From DASZZV01 sp035544835 (GTDB lineage Bacteria > Acidobacteriota > Thermoanaerobaculia > Gp7-AA8), in contig DASZZV010000344.1 of the NCBI GenBank assembly GCA_035544835.1, positions 1-7,502 on the forward strand: a DNA stretch of 7,502 nucleotides. The letters are read 5' to 3'. The position numbers and the translations under genes are program-made. The first letter of the stretch is position 1. Every line of letters begins with the position of its first letter. Shown here one piece after another: positions 1 to 5,787 of this stretch. The notes under the pieces are model-generated. The model searched no databases, was not told the origin of the DNA, and saw only the letters and a program-made list of their open reading frames with translations.

Positions 1-961
1 CGAGGTCGGTGTTGTCGTCGAGCGGATCGCCGACCACGAGCTGCCGAGTGCGTTCGACGAAACGTTCCACAAACTGGTCATAGATCGAACGCTCCACGAG
101 AATGCGGCTTCCGCACAGGCAGATCTCGCCCTGGTTCGCGAAGCTCGACTGAATTGAAGTCGGGATCGCTTCCTCGAGGTTCGCATCCGCGAAGATGATG
201 TTGGGGTTCTTGCCACCCAGCTCCAGCGAGACTTTTTTGAAGAGTGGCCCCGCTGATCGCATCACCGCGGCACCGGTTTTCGTCCCTCCCGTAAAGGAGA
301 TCATCGGAATGCGTGAGTGTGATGTGATGGCATTACCGATTTTCGGCCCGAGACCATGCATGATGTTGATCACACCAGGGGGAACTCCAGCTTCGATGGA
401 GAGCTCAGCGAGTCGATTCGCGGTCAGCGGAGTGATCTCGGAAGGCTTGGCGATACAACAGTTCCCGGCGGCGATGGCCGGCGCGATCTTCCAGCTCAAC
501 AGGTAGAGCGGGAGATTCCATGGCGAGATCAGGCCGGCGATTCCCAGCGGCTGCCGCAGCGTGTAGTTCAGAGCCCGGTCGTCGGTGAGATGAACCTGCT
601 CAGCGCTATGGAGTATGGCCGTGGCAAAGAACCGGAAGTTCTGCTCGGCCCGCGGGATGTCCATCCGGCGCGCCAGCGCAACGGGCTTACCGTTGTCCAT
701 CGACTCCAGCCGCGCCAACTCCTCGGCGTTCCGCGCGATCAGATCCGCCAGCTTCAGTAGAATGTTAGAGCGATCAGCCGCGCTTCGTCTACGCCAGCCG
801 GGAAAAGCGCCCGCCGCAGCCGCGACGGCCGGCTCGAGATCAGAAGCGTCGCTGTCGGGAATCTCCGCGATCACCTCACCAGTGGCCGGGTTGACGACAT
901 CGAGATACTTTCCACCGCCCGGGGGAGTGAACCGCCCTCCCACAAAATTCTCGACTCTCAC
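1..961 (-). CDS. Aldehyde dehydrogenase, aminomuconate/hydroxymuconate semialdehyde dehydrogenase-like (C-terminus cut by window edge)
   Basis: NAD(P)-dependent aldehyde dehydrogenase, cytoplasmic, oxidising an aldehyde to a carboxylate. Only the first 320 residues are in the window; about 165 more would be expected for a family member of about 485. I translated this frame by hand. Visible landmarks are NPATGEV (24-30), the Rossmann/catalytic stretch ISPWNLPLYLL (145-155, catalytic Asn149), AKPSE (171-175), the cofactor loop FTGGTKTG (223-230), the general-base Glu247 in LELGGKNP, and the nucleophile Cys281 in FANQGEICLCGSR. The SPWNLPLYLL and SSFANQGEICLC stretches resemble ALDH8-type 2-aminomuconic and 2-hydroxymuconic semialdehyde dehydrogenases, but substrate is an inference. 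The start is GTG at 961-959, overlapping the upstream gene's TGA (960-958) as GTGA. With only a weak GGGA upstream, translation is probably coupled. Family call very sure; substrate perhaps even odds. Confidence 0.93.
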   Translation of the reverse strand, partial: MRVENFVGGRFTPPGGGKYLDVVNPATGEVIAEIPDSDASDLEPAVAAAAGAFPGWRRRSAADRSNILLKLADLIARNAEELARLESMDNGKPVALARRMDIPRAEQNFRFFATAILHSAEQVHLTDDRALNYTLRQPLGIAGLISPWNLPLYLLSWKIAPAIAAGNCCIAKPSEITPLTANRLAELSIEAGVPPGVINIMHGLGPKIGNAITSHSRIPMISFTGGTKTGAAVMRSAGPLFKKVSLELGGKNPNIIFADANLEEAIPTSIQSSFANQGEICLCGSRILVERSIYDQFVERFVERTRQLVVGDPLDDNTDL

Positions 962-2016
962 GGCCGGGTCCCAACGAGAAACTCTTCCGGCTCGAACTCC
1001 CACCGATCGATGTCCGGGTCCCACGAATCCCAGGGCACGATCCCCGACATACGATGGCGCAGATTCGGCGGGATGACCTCGGGGACGATGAAGGCTTTCT
1101 GCCGCCTCAGCTTGTAGGGGTTCCGGAATTCGAACCCCAGCACACCGAGGATGTAGCGGGCGATGTACCAGGTGGCCTGGGGGTTCCAACCGTGAGCGAT
1201 CTTTACCACCACACCGAGTCCGTCCGGGTACTCGGGATGTTCGATAGCCATTCCGAGAAGCCCGTCAGCACCTTCTTTGGCAATGACACGTCCCTTTCCC
1301 GCTTTGAGAATCGTGGAATCGAGGCGATTGAAACCCCCGATGAGATCGGGATGATCGACCATGGCCTGCCAGATCCAGTCGTTGTTTTTCTCCGTGACCA
1401 TGTGCGCAAAGACCCGAGCCAGGTCGGTGACGGTCATGCTGACCGTCGGCAGGCCGCAGCCATCTTTGGCGATGCGCCCCATCTGCCAGTCCGGTCCCAG
1501 CACACCGCGCAGATAGGCGATGAAGCCCTGAAAGAAAGGATGATGCGGTAGGACATAGCCGACGCGTTGCCACCCCTTCATCCGGCAGCCCTTCAGAATC
1601 GCCGCATGCTCTCCGGAGCAGCAGTGGTACCAGCGTCGCGGTCGCCGGACTTGCCGGCCGAACTGAACGAGAGGCACGTCGTGCGGCGCCTGCATCAGGC
1701 CCCATTCGCCTTCCGACAGAATCGACTTCACCACGCGCACATGTTCGGTGTCGCCATTGTGGGAGGCCACCGAGATTGCCTTCTGCTCATCGTTCAAACC
1801 GTCGACGAACTCCCGCGCGAAGACCTTCATCATCTGCGGCTTGAGCATCGACCGTCCGTAGCACTCGACGTTTCCACCGAACGAATGAACGAGTGTGTCG
1901 CCCGACACCCAGGAGACAGCGCCGTGAATGGTGTTCTCGGCCACTCCATTCCGCCGGTACTCGACCAGTGGCTGCCAGTCAGGACGAGGGCGGGCTTGAG
2001 CCTCGGGGTCGGTCAT
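958..2016 (-). CDS. Asparaginase-II-type amidohydrolase (Rhizobium etli ReAV-like family), variant metal site
   Basis: This 352-residue protein belongs to the asparaginase_II family, typified by the R. etli inducible asparaginase, which releases ammonia from L-asparagine. Motifs run in family order: SMLKPQ (56-61; Ser56/Lys59 match the first Ser-Lys pair), SHNGD (85-89; Ser85), CSGEHAAIL (133-141), DGCGLPT (185-191; Asp185, Cys187) and IAKEGADG (245-252; Lys247 matches the second Lys). Glu136 stands where the family usually has the zinc-binding Lys (SGKH to SGEH), so true asparaginase activity is uncertain. An acidic, Trp-rich tail follows about residue 318. I chose ATG at 2016-2014 over an in-frame ATG at 2094 because the extra 26 residues are translated from a repeat element (2031-2126). 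No clear Shine-Dalgarno precedes it, and a TAGAAT box lies seven bases upstream, so the message may be leaderless. Its stop overlaps the aldehyde dehydrogenase GTG. Confidence 0.9.
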   Translation of the reverse strand: MTDPEAQARPRPDWQPLVEYRRNGVAENTIHGAVSWVSGDTLVHSFGGNVECYGRSMLKPQMMKVFAREFVDGLNDEQKAISVASHNGDTEHVRVVKSILSEGEWGLMQAPHDVPLVQFGRQVRRPRRWYHCCSGEHAAILKGCRMKGWQRVGYVLPHHPFFQGFIAYLRGVLGPDWQMGRIAKDGCGLPTVSMTVTDLARVFAHMVTEKNNDWIWQAMVDHPDLIGGFNRLDSTILKAGKGRVIAKEGADGLLGMAIEHPEYPDGLGVVVKIAHGWNPQATWYIARYILGVLGFEFRNPYKLRRQKAFIVPEVIPPNLRHRMSGIVPWDSWDPDIDRWEFEPEEFLVGTRP

Positions 2017-2023
2017 CGCTGCG

Positions 2024-2029
2024 ATTCTA
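2024..2029 (-). promoter_or_regulatory. Possible -10 box (TAGAAT) for a leaderless amidohydrolase transcript
   Basis: On the minus strand TAGAAT (one mismatch to TATAAT) ends seven bases before the A of the ATG at 2016, so transcription would start at or next to the start codon. There is no Shine-Dalgarno. At 16-18 bp spacing I find no good -35; the best is GTATCA at 2052-2047. The box sits just outside the right end, in transcription sense, of the repeat element. Weak evidence. Confidence 0.35.
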
Positions 2030-2030
2030 T

Positions 2031-2126
2031 CGTAGGGGCGCTCTGCTGATACTCCCGGCCGATCCCGGTCGATACTCCCGGTCGATCGAACCATCGCGGT
2101 GTCGGCGGCCGCAGGCCGCCCCTACG
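2031..2126. repeat. 96-bp element with perfect 10-bp terminal inverted repeats (MITE/REP-like)
   Basis: CGTAGGGGCG (2031-2040) and CGCCCCTACG (2117-2126) are exact reverse complements and bound a 96-bp segment filling most of the gap between the monooxygenase and amidohydrolase genes. Inside the right end is a perfect hairpin, GGCGGCC-gca-GGCCGCC (2104-2120), and in the middle a decamer repeat. I see no target-site duplication and no coding capacity for a transposase. From general knowledge, small elements with GTAGGGGCG-type ends are common between genes in several GC-rich phyla, so a non-autonomous or REP-like element is the likeliest reading. The right end supplies the TAG stop (2124-2122) of the monooxygenase. 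On the minus strand the hairpin has no T-tract, so it is not an intrinsic terminator. Confidence 0.6.
2054..2086. repeat. Three copies of the decamer CCCGGYCGAT
   Basis: CCCGGCCGAT (2054-2063), CCCGGTCGAT (2064-2073) and CCCGGTCGAT (2077-2086) lie in direct orientation at steps of 10 and 13 bp. The larger unit GATACTCCCGGYCGATC also recurs at 2048-2064 and 2071-2087 with one mismatch. It lies inside the 96-bp inverted-repeat element. It could be slippage-derived filler or a binding-site array upstream of the amidohydrolase; nothing in the sequence decides. Confidence 0.6.
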
Positions 2127-3330
2127 TGTCAGTTACGACCTTCTCCACAAAGGCGCGCATGTTCCGCATGACTCGCGCATTGTCGTGGTTGTTGAAGTCA
2201 AACCAGAGCATCAGGCGATCCTCGGGATGAAAACGGGCCCGCATCTGTTCGAGGATGGCAGGAGCGTCGCCGACCAGGGCATTGTTGGTGGCACGCTCTA
2301 CTTTGACGGGATCGAGCGTTCCCTCCAGCGCCTTCCAGTAGTTCGAGAGCGCGTCCCTGGCCTCAGCGGCGGCGGCGTGCTTCTTCTGATCCGAAGTGAG
2401 TCCTTCTTCTTCATTGATGAACACGAGCACGGTCCGAGGCATCAAGCGTCGGTGCCATCCGCCACCGTCAGGGTGGTAGCCGGTGGCCATGCGGGCGTTG
2501 GTTTTTTCAATCTCGTCACCTGGCGTAATGGACAGATTGAAGACGCCGGTCGGCATGATGGTGTTCGCGAAGAGCTGCGTCTCAGGGTCATGCGAGCCGA
2601 TGCTCAGTCGGAGAAGATCCATGCGCGATTCCTGGGGAATGATTTTGAGATTGGGAAAGGACCACCACGCGGGGATCTCAATCTGATCCGTGTCGCGGCC
2701 GAACGCGCTGACCACGCGCGCCCAATCCTGGTCGCTGCGGAAGTCAGATCGCCGGAGAATCTTCGGAGCGATCATTGCCGAGCTCAGAACTTCGCCACGC
2801 AACAGTCTGAGAAAGATCTCGGTCGCCTCCTGGAAGATCTTGTTTTTTACCACCGGCCAGGCGGCGCGCTCTATCTCATTCCGCGGCACGATTCCGTAGG
2901 GCACATTGATGAAGGGAAACCTGCCCGCTGCAAATCCAACCGTGATCGTTCGCTGCTCCGCAGGATCGTGCCCGTGCAGAGCGAGAAAGGTCCTGATCCG
3001 TTCCGCGGCGGCGACCGGGCCGCCGTTGCAGAGGATGTTCATGATCGCCGAGCCGATTCCGATCCTCTTCGTCATCCCAAATACACGGTGCCCGAGTTGA
3101 AGGATGTCGGTATTCAGTCCTATCTCACCGATGAAATGAGGGATCGCGGGGTCGGGATTTGACTTCTGCACCTCGGTGGAAAGGTGGCTCTCAGCTACCC
3201 AGGCGGTTCCGAAACCAAGATCGTCGGCGAGGCGAACCTGCTGAAAGAAGTTGTCGAGCATCGTCCACTCGTCAGGGACATACCCGTGAACGTCGGTCTG
3301 GCAGATAGAAAAGAAAATGTCGAATTCCAT
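2122..3330 (-). CDS. LLM-class (bacterial luciferase-like) flavin-dependent monooxygenase
   Basis: This 402-residue protein has the luciferase-like TIM-barrel fold, whose members use reduced FMN (or F420) and O2 to oxidise small organic substrates. Supporting stretches are an N-terminal barrel strand MEFDIFFS, ADDLGFGTAWVAESHLS (35-51; the family's WVAEHH region), RIGIGSAIMNILC (89-101), PVAAAERI (105-112), TVGFAAGRFPF (130-140) and the C-terminal VGDAPAILEQM (353-363), which is the usual family ending. It is slightly longer than typical 330-380-residue members, with additional sequence around 190-235. Substrate is not recognisable. The ATG at 3330 has no clear Shine-Dalgarno. The stop TAG (2124-2122) lies inside the terminal repeat of the 96-bp element, and the frame then stays open into the amidohydrolase. 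As a two-component type it would need a flavin reductase, which is not in this window. Confidence 0.92.
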   Translation of the reverse strand: MEFDIFFSICQTDVHGYVPDEWTMLDNFFQQVRLADDLGFGTAWVAESHLSTEVQKSNPDPAIPHFIGEIGLNTDILQLGHRVFGMTKRIGIGSAIMNILCNGGPVAAAERIRTFLALHGHDPAEQRTITVGFAAGRFPFINVPYGIVPRNEIERAAWPVVKNKIFQEATEIFLRLLRGEVLSSAMIAPKILRRSDFRSDQDWARVVSAFGRDTDQIEIPAWWSFPNLKIIPQESRMDLLRLSIGSHDPETQLFANTIMPTGVFNLSITPGDEIEKTNARMATGYHPDGGGWHRRLMPRTVLVFINEEEGLTSDQKKHAAAAEARDALSNYWKALEGTLDPVKVERATNNALVGDAPAILEQMRARFHPEDRLMLWFDFNNHDNARVMRNMRAFVEKVVTDT

Positions 3331-3416
3331 GACTCAGTCTCGGTCGGAAGCTCGCTGAAAGTCAAAATGAATTTATGAAACGAAATCTTGATTGAATTAG
3401 CGCTACTAATTAGATT
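3331..3416 (-). promoter_or_regulatory. AT-rich intergenic region, probable promoter region of the monooxygenase gene
   Basis: An 86-bp stretch that is markedly more AT-rich than its surroundings. On the minus strand TTGACT (3365-3360) is a good -35, and GAGACT (3341-3336) follows at 18 bp as a poor -10. That pairing would place the start of transcription almost at the ATG. A six-base inverted repeat AATTAG-cgcta-CTAATT (3395-3411) lies farther upstream and could be an operator, but it is weak. No intrinsic terminator for the dipeptidase gene is seen here. Confidence 0.35.
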
Positions 3417-4193
3417 TTAATGGTGACGACAATGTGACGTGGTCGTATATTTAAATTCTGCAGCCTCCAACCGTCCCACAAGCCCTGTCAAACTGACAGA
3501 GCCTCGAAGATCTTCGAACGGAACGTCGAGTAACTCGTAGTCTTTCCAGCCGGTGAAATCGTAGTGCCACCACTCCGAGGCCAGGGGATCGAAGCCGTGC
3601 CGGTGCATGGTGTCACGCAGCAGCTCGCGATTTCGGGCCGCGGTAGCGGTGACGTCTGGCGCATTCTGAGCGGCTCGAGTCGTGAAATCGTCGTAGCCGG
3701 TGGGCATCTCCAGCTCTTTTGCTGAAGCGAGATCGTAGAGCGAAACGTCCACGGCGCAACCGCGATTGTGTCTCGACCCCTTTGCCGGATCGGCGACAAA
3801 CCGGTCGTCATGAATCGCATCCCACATTTCTCGTGTCACGCTGTAGGGTCTGTAGGCATCGAAAACGATGAGCCCGAGACCGTTCGTCCGAAGATCTTCC
3901 ACGACCCGAGCGAGCGCCACGGCCGCGGGCCGGCGCAACCAGGCGTCCGGTCGGGGATAGAGAACCCGATGCATGAAATTGCCCGGCGTCGCATAACGAA
4001 TGTCCAAACGCGCTGAAGGGAGCTGGCCGCGCAGATCGAGGAGGGCCCGGGACGGGTCGGTCCGAATCGAGGAGCGGTAGGCCCCGGTGTCGAGGACGAC
4101 GGGGGGTTGCGGACCGCTCCTGACCGCGGTGGCTCCGCATCCAGCCAGACAAAGGATCAGGAGCAGCAGTCGAGCATTACGCAGAATGTGCAT
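3417..4193 (-). CDS. ddpX: D-Ala-D-Ala dipeptidase (VanX/DdpX family, peptidase M15D), predicted lipoprotein
   Basis: A zinc dipeptidase that cleaves D-alanyl-D-alanine from peptidoglycan turnover. The protein has 258 residues. A lipoprotein signal peptide with lipobox LAGC (16-19, lipidated Cys19) predicts membrane anchoring outside the cytoplasm, unlike cytoplasmic VanX. Catalytic features are Arg115 in FDAYRPYS, zinc ligands His142 and Asp149 in SRHNRGCAVD, and Glu207/His210 in EWWHYDF; all expected residues are present. The family normally ends near LLDVPFEDL (about 229); here 29 further residues follow, becoming AT-rich in coding and ending SHCRHH. The ATG is only five bases beyond the porin gene's terminator and has no Shine-Dalgarno, so its expression signal is unclear; limited readthrough is one possibility. 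With no vanH/vanA-type neighbours, a role in cell-wall recycling is likelier than vancomycin resistance. Confidence 0.92.
   Translation of the reverse strand: MHILRNARLLLLILCLAGCGATAVRSGPQPPVVLDTGAYRSSIRTDPSRALLDLRGQLPSARLDIRYATPGNFMHRVLYPRPDAWLRRPAAVALARVVEDLRTNGLGLIVFDAYRPYSVTREMWDAIHDDRFVADPAKGSRHNRGCAVDVSLYDLASAKELEMPTGYDDFTTRAAQNAPDVTATAARNRELLRDTMHRHGFDPLASEWWHYDFTGWKDYELLDVPFEDLRGSVSLTGLVGRLEAAEFKYTTTSHCRHH
3480..3504 (-). other. Hairpin inside the 3' end of the dipeptidase gene
   Basis: In the minus-strand RNA, 11 bases pair with 11 across a GUU loop (core CUGUCA-guu-UGACAG), counting two G-U pairs. It covers codons about 230-238, just where the protein passes its usual family end. 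No U-tract follows, so it is not an intrinsic terminator; it might protect a 3' end or be chance. Confidence 0.45.
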
Positions 4194-4198
4194 CGATG

Positions 4199-4224
4199 AA
4201 AAAGGCGGCCCGAAGGCCGCCTTT
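4199..4224 (-). terminator. Intrinsic terminator of the OmpP1/FadL-like gene
   Basis: On the minus strand AAAGGCGGCC-TTCG-GGCCGCCTTT forms a perfect stem with a UUCG tetraloop, followed by a run of five T. It starts 23 bp after the porin stop codon (4249-4247). It is nearly symmetric, so it could also stop plus-strand transcription, although no plus-strand gene approaches it. The T-run ends five bases before the dipeptidase ATG. Confidence 0.9.
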
Positions 4225-4246
4225 CAATTGGCGGTTAGAAAAGTAA

Positions 4247-5557
4247 TTAGAACTTGAAAACGGCAGATAGTGAACCGACTTTGAATGCGTCGGACGAGTC
4301 GTAGGCGGCGTCGAGCTGGAAAGCGGTGAAGGCTATGCCCACACCGACCGAGTAGTGATTCTGATCCTTGCCCTTCTGATAAATGATCGAAGCGGCGCCT
4401 CGGTTCGGACTCGAGAGCGGACCGTTGTAAAAGAACTGGTGGGCCGGATCGCGGTAGTAGCCGGCGCGAAGCGCGACGGGCACCCTGGTGGTAAAGAAGT
4501 ACTCGGCTCCGACCCGGGGCTCGATGACGTCTTCGGCCTTGAAGGTCGGGTTGCTGCTGATGTCGTCCAATGCCGAGAAGAAGTTATCGACCAGATTGGA
4601 GTACTTGACGTAGTCGGCGTCAGCGTTGATGACCAGAGCCGGAACGGGACGGATGGAGATGCCCACACCGGCGATGTCAGGAATGTGGAAAACAGGATGC
4701 GCCAGGATCTGAAAACTGGGGTCAGCCGCAGTGAAATTGGCGACTCCATAGTCGGTCTTGAATTTCGCGCCCTGTTTGTACACGGCGCCTGCGCTGAACT
4801 TGCTGGACGCCTCCCACTTCACGCCGACGGAGAAAGTAATGTCATTGTCATCGGAGACCTGTGCAGATGTGGCCAATGGCTTGAATTGAAAATTAAGCCG
4901 TTCTGTTAAGGCAGCCTCGCTGAGCTTCTGATAGCGGGCCGCCGCACCGAGTGAGAACTTGCCGAGCTTGACCGCCCCTGCCAGGCCGACGGTCTTCAAG
5001 TCGAGGGCGACCGCCGAACCGAAGGGGAAGAGGCGAAATGAGAGGCAGCCCGGAGTGGTAATGCACTGACTCGGAACCACCGGGCCATTTGGACCGAGAG
5101 AGAAATTGATCGGACTCGAGGGAACCACGACGCTGGTAAAGGCAACGGGATGGCTGAAGTAAGCGGCGATCGCAAAGTGCTTGTCGGGCATCGGATAGGA
5201 AATACTAGCGAATCCGAGCTCCGCCCGCCGGCTGTAGGAATGGAACTCCTCATTCCGAATCGGATCCGTCGGGCTCAAGAGCGTTCCGCCGGTCACGAAG
5301 TTTCGCGACGTCCGGAAGTTCCTTCCTTCCACCGAGACTTCAGGTTTGCGCAAAATCGTCAGGCCGGCGGGATTCGCCTCCGCAGCCGAGGCATCGTCGG
5401 CTAGGCCAAGGAAAGCTCCCCCCATGGCCAGGGACCGAGCACCTGGATTGCCGAAGTTGAACTGAACGCCCGAGAGAGCCTCGAGATCGACGTTCTGGGC
5501 GAATGCTGCACAGCCGAGAAGCAGAAAGACACCACTAAAGACGAGAATCTTGCGCAT
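4247..5557 (-). CDS. OmpP1/FadL-family outer membrane protein
   Basis: A 436-residue outer membrane beta-barrel of the family that moves long-chain fatty acids or aromatic hydrocarbons across the outer membrane. The start is ATG at 5557, supported by GGAGG eight bases upstream and a classical signal peptide (MRKILV plus hydrophobic core, likely cut after AFA at 20); an in-frame ATG at 5680 lies upstream of the promoter and is rejected. The N-terminal stretch NPGARSLAMGGAF, followed by LADDASAAEANPAG (52-65), resembles the FadL hatch region with its conserved ADDA..NPA. Alternating short beta-strand patterns follow, and the protein ends in Phe (AVFKF), the usual barrel C-terminal signal. Two cysteines (165, 171) could form a small loop disulfide. 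It is monocistronic, with its own promoter and terminator. Transported substrate is unknown; hydrocarbon or fatty-acid uptake is inference from family. Confidence 0.9.
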   Translation of the reverse strand: MRKILVFSGVFLLLGCAAFAQNVDLEALSGVQFNFGNPGARSLAMGGAFLGLADDASAAEANPAGLTILRKPEVSVEGRNFRTSRNFVTGGTLLSPTDPIRNEEFHSYSRRAELGFASISYPMPDKHFAIAAYFSHPVAFTSVVVPSSPINFSLGPNGPVVPSQCITTPGCLSFRLFPFGSAVALDLKTVGLAGAVKLGKFSLGAAARYQKLSEAALTERLNFQFKPLATSAQVSDDNDITFSVGVKWEASSKFSAGAVYKQGAKFKTDYGVANFTAADPSFQILAHPVFHIPDIAGVGISIRPVPALVINADADYVKYSNLVDNFFSALDDISSNPTFKAEDVIEPRVGAEYFFTTRVPVALRAGYYRDPAHQFFYNGPLSSPNRGAASIIYQKGKDQNHYSVGVGIAFTAFQLDAAYDSSDAFKVGSLSAVFKF

Positions 5558-5565
5558 CCACGAAT

Positions 5566-5570
5566 CCTCC
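5566..5570 (-). promoter_or_regulatory. Shine-Dalgarno GGAGG of the OmpP1/FadL-like gene
   Basis: GGAGG lies eight bases before the ATG at 5557 and fixes that start over the in-frame ATG 123 bases upstream. Confidence 0.88.
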
Positions 5571-5621
5571 AGAATGGGTTGCCGCCTTTTTGGACGGACA
5601 TCGGTTGACAGTTTTGAGCCG

Positions 5622-5650
5622 AGTCTAAGTGGCCTGTTCCGAGTAGTCAA
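5622..5650 (-). promoter_or_regulatory. Sigma70-type promoter of the OmpP1/FadL-like gene
   Basis: TTGACT (5650-5645; one mismatch to TTGACA), a 17-bp spacer and TAGACT (5627-5622; four of six matches to TATAAT). A start near 5615 would give a leader of about 58 bases containing the GGAGG site. This is the clearest promoter in the window. Confidence 0.72.
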
Positions 5651-5762
5651 GGTAACTGCAGGTCGCCACCAGGCCCGCATTTCTCACCGGGATTGATCGC
5701 CAGGCAGCAGGGAGCGACCTGGAGGACACGGGCTGTCAGAGCTCGATCCCTCCGACCTTCAG

Positions 5763-5783
5763 TACAATCCGAGCCGAGGAGAG
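5763..5783 (+). promoter_or_regulatory. -10 box and Shine-Dalgarno of the phosphatase-glycosylase operon
   Basis: TACAAT (5763-5768) is a good -10, but no convincing -35 lies 16-18 bp upstream. GAGGAGAG (5776-5783) is a strong Shine-Dalgarno four bases before the GTG at 5788 and supports that non-ATG start. The box is divergent from the porin promoter about 115 bp away. Confidence 0.5.
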
Positions 5784-5787
5784 CCGC

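Noticed and set aside
195..1076. Several plus-strand open frames of 100-150 codons
   Set aside because: They lie opposite the aldehyde dehydrogenase, whose conserved motifs are unambiguous.
2017..2094. Longer amidohydrolase start at ATG 2094
   Set aside because: The 26 additional residues are encoded mostly by the repeat element and do not look like the family N-terminus.
2104..2120. Hairpin after the monooxygenase stop as an intrinsic terminator
   Set aside because: No T-tract follows it on the minus strand; it is better explained as part of the repeat element.
2185..3162. Open frame of 325 codons on the plus strand
   Set aside because: It is antisense to the monooxygenase, has no recognisable domain and reflects GC-rich codon structure of the real gene.
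5510..5521. LLGC lipobox in the porin signal peptide
   Set aside because: The protein is a beta-barrel and has a good signal peptidase I site (AFA) just after, so ordinary cleavage is likelier than lipidation.
5558..5680. Longer porin start at ATG 5680
   Set aside because: It would put the promoter inside the gene and bury the signal peptide; ATG 5557 has GGAGG at the right distance.
5659..5721. 8-bp inverted repeat CAGGTCGC / GCGACCTG in the divergent promoter region
   Set aside because: Arms are 47 bases apart and a match of this size is expected by chance in a 230-bp gap.
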